Of a DNA stretch of 64,000 nt, positions 56,815 through 64,000 are shown piece after piece. The position numbers and the translations under genes were made by a program. The stretch is taken from positions 111,124,919 to 111,188,918 of the forward strand of contig CM044501.1 in assembly GCA_024364805.1 (NCBI GenBank), in the 5' to 3' direction. The notes under the pieces are model-generated. The model searched no databases. It was not told where the DNA came from and saw only the letters and a list, made by a program, of their open reading frames with translations. Every line of letters starts with the position of its first letter. Position 1 is the stretch's first letter. The stretch comes from Euprymna scolopes (lineage: Eukaryota; Mollusca; Cephalopoda; Sepiida; Sepiolidae).

Positions 56815-57699
56815 CCCCTTTCTTTCTAGCGACTCTAAATATTCTTTCTTATTAATTTTAAAAGATCGTCTCCCTTCAACTCACGATTGCTCAGCCAAAT
56901 TGATTTCTTTTTCATATCTTTAAAGTCATATTCAAAAGATGAACAAATTTGTATCAAAAAGGCTTAAGCATTTATAGAGGGAGGAGGAGGTGACTGCTCT
57001 CTTATCCCTATTCCTCTCCTCTCTATCTCTAGCAATACCAATTTTTTTTATTGTTTTTACAAGAATCACCTCGGGTAAATTGATTTCTTCTCTCTTCCAT
57101 TTTTTTTTTATAGCATCTTATTTAAAAGATAAACAAACTTGCATCAAAATTAACAAAATGTTAATTTTGATCTTGGATGAATACATGTGAAAGTTTATCT
57201 CCTGTTTACAAGTAACTCATGAATAAATGTTCCTTATTTAAAAATGAATCTTCAAAAATGCAGAAAAAAGCCGGATTTCTTTTCTTTATTTTTGGACATA
57301 CGAAATAAAGTATTCGGATTCATAATTGCTCTTAATTTTGATTGCCCCCCCCCCACGTTTGTGTGTGTGCACAGGTTGAAACCCTTTCAAATTTCAAATG
57401 ATGATAGTAAACACGTCAGCTATTCATTATTAAAAGGTTTAAAGGTGAACAACGTATATTTACATTGTAATTGGAAAGTAATTTTGAAGTTTGTAAACTG
57501 TAAAATTTCTGGCTTAAATAAAAGGCAGGTTCATTTCTGATCCTAAACTATAGAAAATTCAGAATTATCGCACCTGTTTGTTATTAAAAAAGGATGAAAT
57601 AAATATAACCATTATGAACAGATAAAAAAACTTTTAAAAATATATTTTTAATAAACAAATTAAATTAAAGATAAATGGCAATGTTTTTTTTTTTATGTT
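56535..57699. other. Unassigned sequence
   Basis: Includes the (CT)n tract. The open frame 57244-57540 (98 codons) is not recognised. Confidence 0.35.
56757..56811. repeat. (CT)n microsatellite
   Basis: About 26 CT units. Confidence 0.97.
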
Positions 57700-58316
57700 T
57701 TTGGAATAAATACATTGAGGACATTGCCAAAGCTGCTGCAAATGAGGTGAGCTCTCTCTAGTGTGCCTAAAAATGATTCACACAAAAAAGCATCTTATAT
57801 CTTTACAAAGCCTATGCTTGGAGTATTGTTGTCACATCTGGCTTGGTTCATCTACCATTAGTTTCTCATTCTTAAACAGTGTCCACAAACGAGTCTCAAA
57901 TTTAATAGGTCCTGCACTGCAAACTCCAACCTCTGTCCCATCACCGCAGTATCACATCCATGTGCCTGTTTTACAAGTACTTTAATAGAATATGCTCTGA
58001 ATTCGTAGCACTTGTACTTCCTTGACTTACATATTGCTGACTAACCCAACAAGCAGCAAAATTCCACGCCTTCATTGTTGAGGTCTCTAGATACTGGAAA
58101 GCTTTCTACTTTAATTGTTTCTTCCTTTAGACAGGTAGACTTTGGAATTCCCTCTCTGTTTCCCGTTTTCCTGGCTGTATTAACATGCAGAAATTTAAAT
58201 GTAATGTGAACAGACATCTCGCTGCTCAACTCCCCACAGTTCCCTGTTAGACACAATTCCAAATAGTAGCACCTTACATTCCATGCAGCGATTTGCCATG
58301 TTTGGGGTGAAAAAAA
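57700..58316 (+). mobile_element. LINE family B 3' part
   Basis: Starts NKYIEDIAKAAANEVSSL. The following EYCCHIWLGSS, VHKRVSNLIGPAL and, across frames, SVPSP, CLFYKYFNRICS and LPVSRFPGCINMQKFKCNVN match the 5395 and 46447 copies. A short A-run (58310-58319) ends it. Confidence 0.82.
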
Positions 58317-58334
58317 AAAGGTAAAAAGACAAGT

Positions 58335-58515
58335 TCGGGACAAGATCAAAGTGTAGTATCTGTTCTTCAGATGCTGCACTTCAATTTCTTGTTCTGTCAG
58401 TGGAGAAAGAATCCATCACGACTGAGACAATTTTTATTTTTGTACCTTTTCTCCACATTAAAAAACAACCCTGGTGTCTAACTCTGTCCTGTGGGGAGGC
58501 ATTGTAAATAGGAAC
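58335..58515 (+). mobile_element. U2-headed SINE copy
   Basis: Head GGGACAAGATCAAAGTGTAG then TATCTGTTCTTCAGATGCTG CACTTC. Body GTCAGTGGAGAAAGAATCCA, CACGACTGAGACAATT. Tail CTCCACATTAAAAAACAACC..CTAACTCTGTCC..GTGGGGAGGCATTG. It is a compact, well-ordered copy directly behind a LINE B 3' end. Confidence 0.8.
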
Positions 58516-60226
58516 AAGATCTTTTTAGCCGTTTGACTGTAGGCTACATTGATATACCAATGCATAAATTACCCCACCTAATGTGTGGAAACATTGTTGA
58601 CTTCTTGTTCACAATTCACAAACCGGCTTTTATTTAAAAGAATTTCAAGATTTCTTGAATAGCTGTTGTCGTCCTATTTTTAGCATTATCACTAATGAAT
58701 ATGGAATAGCATTCAGCAAATGTTATAATGACCAGAGTGAGTCAAGTGTTTTGTAGTTCCGGATGCTTTTGTTAAGGCTGGGAATGTAACAAACATCACT
58801 GGATTAAAAAATTTTTTTTTTTTTTTACTTATTCCAACATTTATCCTGTGCTTTCCAATGAATTCAGTCATAAATGATGCCTCACCAAGCAGTACAGTCT
58901 GTCACAAAATTTGAGAAAGTCATAAGCCGATGTTGAGTTTGTCTGGTGCTTTCAAAAAGCTACTCATGATTGGATTTGACTTTTTGGCTTTAAATCTATG
59001 CTTTCAAGCATATCTGACCCTGCTTATCATTGAGTTGCTGGTTTTGTTGAAACCGCTCAACTCGCCGGGGGTGAGTTGAACTGGCTTCATCCATCCTCGC
59101 CACTTTGTCTCCTACACAAATCAATCAAGCCTGACAATTTGATGTTAACGATTAGGAGATATCTGTTCCAGCGGAAAATTCTGTAGACACAGACGCTCAG
59201 GTTGGGTTCGGGTCATTTCTAACCACCATCGGCCAGGTTTTTCATTACCCACCCGAACACAATTTCTGGAAGGATTTTTGATTACTGTCTTGTGAAAGAT
59301 AAAGCTACAACTGTTTTCCATCGCTTCTGCTGCATTATGGCTCAGTTCCAACTCTTAAGCCATAAGTTCCAGACTGAGCCTACATTGCAGCGCACAAATT
59401 ACCACAATACGTTCTACCACAGAAATTACCGTTTCACAACTTTAATTGCTTCAGACACCTGATATGAGTGCCAAAATATTGCAAATTTTTTCAATCTCCC
59501 CTTGTTTCAATATCAGTGTTTCTAAAAGCTACTTTCATTCAAATAAACTACCCACATGATTCTTTTTTTTTAAAGTTGAACTCATAAACCTGTGAGGAAT
59601 TTTGAACTGAAGGTAGTCACACAGAATGAGAATAATCTAAGTACAAGTGTTTATTTGTATGTTATTCTTGATATCATTTGTAGTAAGGACTAAATCTTCA
59701 CCCCCATCCCCGGAAGACGGTGACAATTAGAATTTATTGTTAATCAACACTATTAACGATTAAATTATTAAATCCTTGTAGGTAATTCTAGTACGGGGAG
59801 CCTTAACTGTAATTTTGTCTAGATTTGTCGTATTACTATAGAACTAGTGGGACTTGTGGAAATTCCACAGCAGCATCTTTCATTGTGGATGTCCAGCATG
59901 AATGGAGACCCCTTAATATTATTGTAGCCCTTTTGTTAAAACCGTAAAAGTATTTATCTAAGTAATCTGGTTAATGTAGTATCAGAATATACCTGGTTAT
60001 TACAATTTATCTCCAATATCCTTGAGTCTGTGACATATTTCCATTGTATGGACGCCCAGCACAAACAGAAACCTCATGATATCAATATCGTCTTTAGACA
60101 ATACTGATACTACCTTTGAATTCTAACCAGAGGATTACAAAGATATATTTTAGTTTCATGTGCAGCCCAAAAGCGGCATTTTTTTTTTTTTTTAATTTAT
60201 TTTTCTTTTTTACATTGCATCTTTAG
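58516..60226. other. Unassigned sequence with a weak duplication
   Basis: Bases 59870-59930 (catctttcattgtggatgtc cagcatgaatggagacc) and 60030-60080 (catatttccattgtatggac gcccagcacaaacagaaacc) are related. No gene recognised. Confidence 0.4.
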
Positions 60227-60375
60227 TGATCGGGAGATCCTATTTATTAAAAAGAAGGATAGAAGTTGATAACATACTACAAACATTAAATTAATATATA
60301 GATATTCTAATTTGAATGTTCATAGTATTTTGTCACCTTCCATCCTCCTTTTTAATAAATAGAATGTTCCGATCG
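60227..60375. mobile_element. 149-bp palindromic MITE-like element
   Basis: tgatcgggagatcctattta ttaaaaagaaggatagaagt (from 60227) is the inverted copy of ccttccatcctcctttttaa taaatagaatgttccgatcg (to 60375). The arms of about 60 bases fill almost the whole element. Confidence 0.75.
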
Positions 60376-60530
60376 AACAATTTATAATCTGAAAACCATG
60401 ACACACGTATGTACGTTAAAGATATTATGGTATTAATATATAGATTAGTATTATTAATGCAAATATATGTGATGAAAGATTGCATAGTATCGTGATCACT
60501 ACACTACCCTTTCTCCCAAAGTAGGAGATA

Positions 60531-60855
60531 ATGCCGGGGAGAATGATCTTATGACAACAGGTGCATCTTGTTAAACTCTAAATTTGCACCAAATGTCGAA
60601 TAGAACTCCATGGGAGTAGCTTGTTCTCGTTCTGTCAACCATGGCCAGGTAGAAGTCTTAAGTAATTCTTAATTATATTCTCAGTATCATCTGTATTGAA
60701 GATTGAACCTTCAACCTCCAGAAAACTGTCACTTAGAACTTAGCACTTTTATTCATTGTGCTGCATGTCCTTGCATTGTGAAAATAACATCCAAGATGAG
60801 AATAGTAGTCCGAATAATTCACATAATGCAAATAACCAATCCTCATCTCAAAAAT
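60531..60855 (-). mobile_element. Palindromic repeat family X, fullest copy
   Basis: On the minus strand: outer end TTTTTGAGATGAGGATTGG, ATTATTCGGACTACTATTCT CATCTTGGATG, a tRNA-like segment (AGCACAATGAATAAAAGTGC.. GGAGGTTGAAGGTTCAATC, with B box), then TGGCCATGGTTGACAGAACG AGAAC and TTTAACAAGATGCACCTG. Several copies in 31-38 kb share these blocks. Confidence 0.65.
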
Positions 60856-61049
60856 AACAAAATCTGTTTAAAACTCTTATTGCATTATTTAAAAAACTGC
60901 TTGTGACAGTCAAATACATTTGTTGTATTCAATAATTCTGCTTTAAATGGATGCTGGGGTTCATACCACTGAGACACTCTTTGATACTAGTAATTTCCAA
61001 ACAGTATTGCAATATTTGTCAAAGCTAAAAACGTCAACTGCTATGCTGA
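60856..61049. other. Short spacer before a LINE A copy
   Basis: Nothing recognised. It may be diverged LINE sequence. Confidence 0.3.
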
Positions 61050-61462
61050 AAACTGTCGTTATTTCCATAGCAGGTGCTGAACTAAGTTTCAATCTATTAT
61101 CCCCCACCCCTCGTAAAACATTCTCAACACTTGTCTACCTACAACCACTGTCAACAATTTTTCTTAACTTTCTATCTGTGTCTAAAATTAAACAATATTT
61201 TATGAACAAAATTTGTTTCCCAGAGTTGTCTGTCTGTGGCACACAATACTGCAGGATTGCTTCCCAACTGACTATGATGTGGTTATTTTCAAGTTCAGTG
61301 TAAACAAGTTTTTATTGAGCTGTACTCTTAAATAATTCAATTTTACCCAATTTTCACCATTTCCGCTCCTCGGTTTTGTCTCACCAACCACCTGACACTT
61401 ATTAACCCTTGTCCTCGAGTGACCTATATGCCTTGATATGCAATGACCTAGTAAAAAAAAAA
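61050..61462 (+). mobile_element. LINE family A 3' part, strongly diverged
   Basis: Follows the A-family C-terminus block by block (VFFP.., TTVNNFS-like, SVSKIKQYF, CFPTDYDVVIFKFSVNKF) with many changes. The 3' UTR hairpin (cccttgtcctcgagtgacct..ccttgatatg) and an A-run remain. This is an older copy. Confidence 0.75.
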
Positions 61463-61595
61463 ATGTGCTTTAGAAAAGTTTTAATTTTGTAAATTTACTC
61501 CACTAATCCTCAATCTGCCCCAGATTGTAACATTTCATGGCAGAATTTCAAGGGAATGGATCAGATCAGTCATAAAAAATGCTAGGATTCAAAGT

Positions 61596-61599
<4 letters not shown>

Positions 61600-61630
<31 letters not shown>
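61600..61630. repeat. T homopolymer, about 31 bp
   Basis: A T-run close to the following minus-strand tRNA-like repeat; it could be its A-tail. Confidence 0.9.
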
Positions 61631-61634
<4 letters not shown>

Positions 61635-61684
61635 CTCCGAAGAATCTACAGCCTGAATATTGGAAAACTTTAAAATAAGTTGAA

Positions 61685-61778
61685 GGCAGGATTTTTTGAA
61701 TCATTGGAGTCCAACCTCCTATACTTTCCAACTCTGTAACCCTGCTAATAACCATTGGGCCATAACTTCAGTTATATA
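61685..61778 (-). mobile_element. tRNA-like SINE
   Basis: The complement reads TATGGCCCAATGGTTATTAG CAGGG (A-box-like) and GGAGGTTGGACTCCAATG (B-box-like). The T-run at 61600 fits an A-tail on this strand. Confidence 0.55.
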
Positions 61779-62562
61779 ATCTCTATTTTGACAAATTTTA
61801 TTAGAGTAATGTTTTTATTGCTTTGACGTATTTAGGGGTCGATCTCTAGTTATTATGAACTTGCTCTGAGATAAATATTTCATAAGAGATCTTTTTGACT
61901 CTAACACCAAATAGCTTGTAATCTTTTTGTTAATAGAAAAGAAGTGACACAATGAATAGTGACGTCTCTCAGTGGTGGCAGATGGTAGTGGAGATACAGC
62001 AGCAGCAAACAAAAGTTTTTCTCTTGTAATAGAATTTAAATATCAGTTAAAATTTATACATAAAAATGTACACTTGTATTTCATAACTAAGCACATATGT
62101 AGATTGGGTGAAAAGAAGAGATAATTAATGTTAATACACAAACACTGTAAGGAAAGTACTATTTGATAGGATTAAATATATTTGTAAATGAAGTAAATCT
62201 AATTTGCTTCAGGGACGTGTTTAAATGTGAAAGAGATCAAGTTTCAAATCTATTAAAAGCAATGCAAAAACTGCTAAGTAAACCTAATATGATTAAATTT
62301 ATGAAGAAAAGGTGTTCATTTTGTAGAGTTGAGGTCCATTTGAGTGTCTGAAAAAATTGGTCAAATTTTAAAAATCTGTTTAATTTTATTAAAAGAAAAA
62401 ATATTGTTTTAAATTTTCTTAGAATCTAAGGTAAATTTTTTCATTCAGTAAGAATTCTTCATTCTCTCTCTGGGACACCCTTTATAAGAAAAGTAAATAT
62501 GATAATCTCCTATAGTATATGTTCTAATACTACATTAATCTTTTCTGTCCTCAACCAATGAA
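61779..62562. other. Unassigned AT-rich sequence
   Basis: No gene recognised. The frame 62163-62351 has no known family. Confidence 0.4.
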
Positions 62563-62685
62563 AGAGAAATCCTTCTAGAGCGAGGTAATTTTATTTTTTT
62601 GTCTCAGTGCAGTGTCTTTTTTGGAGCTGAATTTTGCCCACATTAAAAACTGACCTTGTGGGCAGGCAAGTAAATAGACATAGGT
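62563..62685 (+). mobile_element. U2-headed SINE body and tail
   Basis: atccttctagagcgaggtaa, gtgtcttttttggagctgaa and tgcccacattaaaaactgac cttgtgggcaggcaagtaaa tag match the family body and tail. The U2 head is missing. Confidence 0.6.
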
Positions 62686-63446
62686 GTTATATGCTACTGA
62701 ATTCTGTCTAATCCAGCAAACTTTGCTAGGTTTTCATTTTGAACAAAAAAAAATGTTTCTTGAATATTTTAACTGACTTGAAGCGGTTGAAAAATAATTC
62801 CTGCTTATCTTGAATTTAATTTCACGTTTGGAAAAGGTCAAGTGGTTTGCTCTCAACTATACGTTAAGGTATCTGATTGCTGTAGATATTTGAACTTATT
62901 AGTCTCCCTAAGCAAGGCAATACCGATATGTCCGGTTTTTTTTTTGTTTGTTTGCTTGTTTGTTTTTTTAACAGAATTAAATAATCAAGTATAGCTAAAT
63001 AAACAGTAACTCAAGTCGTTTTATTATTCAAATGCAAATTATTCTGCATACTCCTATCTGAAAAGAGACATTTCTTGAAAAGGAGTGTATGTACAGTAAG
63101 ATAGGTTGATTTACGACTTTTCTTTATTTTTTTTATATAAATATTTATATGACTATGCAGAGAAAGTTGAGTATTTGTTATGGTTTTTAATTTTTGACTC
63201 CTTCAAAACTTCTCTCTTTGACTCTGCAACTCTACTTAAAACTTTTAAGAGTACTCTTATTACTGTTCTGAATTTTTGAGATGAGGATTGATTATTCAAA
63301 TTCTCCTGGCTGTCTGGTGCAGGCACTTTTGCTTCCACTACCAATGTGTCCACATTTTCCATCATAGAGTGAAATTTTAGAAGTAGGTGGCTCTGATTGC
63401 AAACAGATAGAATTTAATGCAAAGTTACTTGCAAAAAGTTTAATTT
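62686..63446. other. Unassigned sequence
   Basis: No gene recognised. A scrap of family X (ttttgagatgaggattgatt attc) is at 63276-63300. Confidence 0.4.
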
Positions 63447-63805
63447 ATGAGGGCCGCTCAAAAAGTAATGTTTCCTATTTTTTATTCTACCAGAGTGGAT
63501 TCGAGGTGGATTGCAAACTGCATTGTTATGATGACTGAACTTATGCATTGATGACTTCAAAGTTTCATCTCTCGGTTGAAGATATTGACGGTGTAAGACT
63601 CTAAGAAACTAACTCCTCATTGACATACATTGGAAACAGATTTATCATTGACTAAAGTGCATTGAGAATGGCAGTAACTATGTAGAAAAATAAATTCTAG
63701 AACACAAAAGGTTTGTTTGTTTTAATGATACCACTCCCCTCTTTGTAGCTCTTCAACTTTTTGAGTTAAAAAAACATAGGAGGCCTTACTTTTGGAACTA
63801 CTATT
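63447..63805. mobile_element. Mariner-like MITE, about 360 bp
   Basis: The left end gagggccgctcaaaaagtaa tgtttcctattttttat and the complement of the right end (tagttccaaaagtaaggcct cctatgttttttta) are related inverted repeats with the CAAAAAGTA core usual in mariner TIRs. The interior is non-coding. Confidence 0.6.
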
Positions 63806-64000
63806 AAATTCTGAGATTATTTAGTTCATTAATGATGGTTTGGTTAGAAGTCTTATGTCTGTTCGGTATCTTGTTTGTTATTCTGCAAAATTTCTGGGAA
63901 CCAAACTTCTGCTCAGCAACTCTTCATTTAACAAATTCTTCATAGGTCTGTTTTTTCATATTCTATAATGCATTTGCAGTGGTTGCAGGCAGTATTACAG
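63806..64000. other. Unassigned sequence at window end
   Basis: Nothing recognised. Confidence 0.4.

Noticed and set aside
9483-64000. Further 14-3-3 exons
   Set aside because: I looked by eye for the next conserved blocks (LLxKYLI, KMKGDYYRY) and saw none. Short exons could be missed, so absence is not proven.

Overview
The window looks like invertebrate animal genomic DNA, most probably from a mollusc and perhaps a cephalopod. It is AT-rich and gene-poor, with long microsatellites, two assembly gaps and many fragments of LINEs, SINEs, Helitrons and small DNA elements. The mollusc/cephalopod call is inference. It rests on RTE-like LINE tails running into (ATG)n-type repeats with a tail motif common in cephalopod repeats, and on the general repeat content; no species marker is present.

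Only one host coding exon is secure: 9174-9482 (+), 103 codons forming the N-terminal third of a 14-3-3 protein, ending at a GTGAGT splice donor. It lies just downstream of a CpG-richer stretch (about 8690-9173). Three perfect TGACGTCA sites (7520, 7560, 8717) lie within 1.7 kb upstream of the start codon. The other exons were not found, so much of the sequence to the right may be intron.

Layout. 1-8.7 kb: fragments of two related LINE families (A and B), with one A copy inserted in a B copy, plus a 39-bp triplet repeat. 8.7-18.2 kb: the 14-3-3 exon among repeats whose heads match the 5' end of U2 snRNA, often in tandem pairs, and a small MITE family. 18.3-31 kb: a 626-bp foldback element, two 5S rRNA-like repeats on opposite strands, a LINE A copy and Helitron ends. 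31-40 kb: LINE A copies mixed with palindromic repeats that contain tRNA-like segments, and Helitrons with the CTAG-type 3' end. 40-43.4 kb: a broken Ty3/gypsy-like LTR retrotransposon inserted in a Helitron. 43.6-44.7 kb: a decayed mariner/Tc1-superfamily transposase gene. 44.8-46.4 kb: a long-inverted-repeat element bounded by (TA)n. 46.4-64 kb: more LINE fragments (at least four types), foldback elements, Helitrons and a mariner-like MITE.

The most unusual aspect is that repeats built from three classes of small-RNA gene occur together: U2 snRNA-headed, 5S rRNA-like and tRNA-like. In the U2-headed family the branch-point-pairing region has become half of a palindrome. All identifications were made by eye; no database search or alignment was run.
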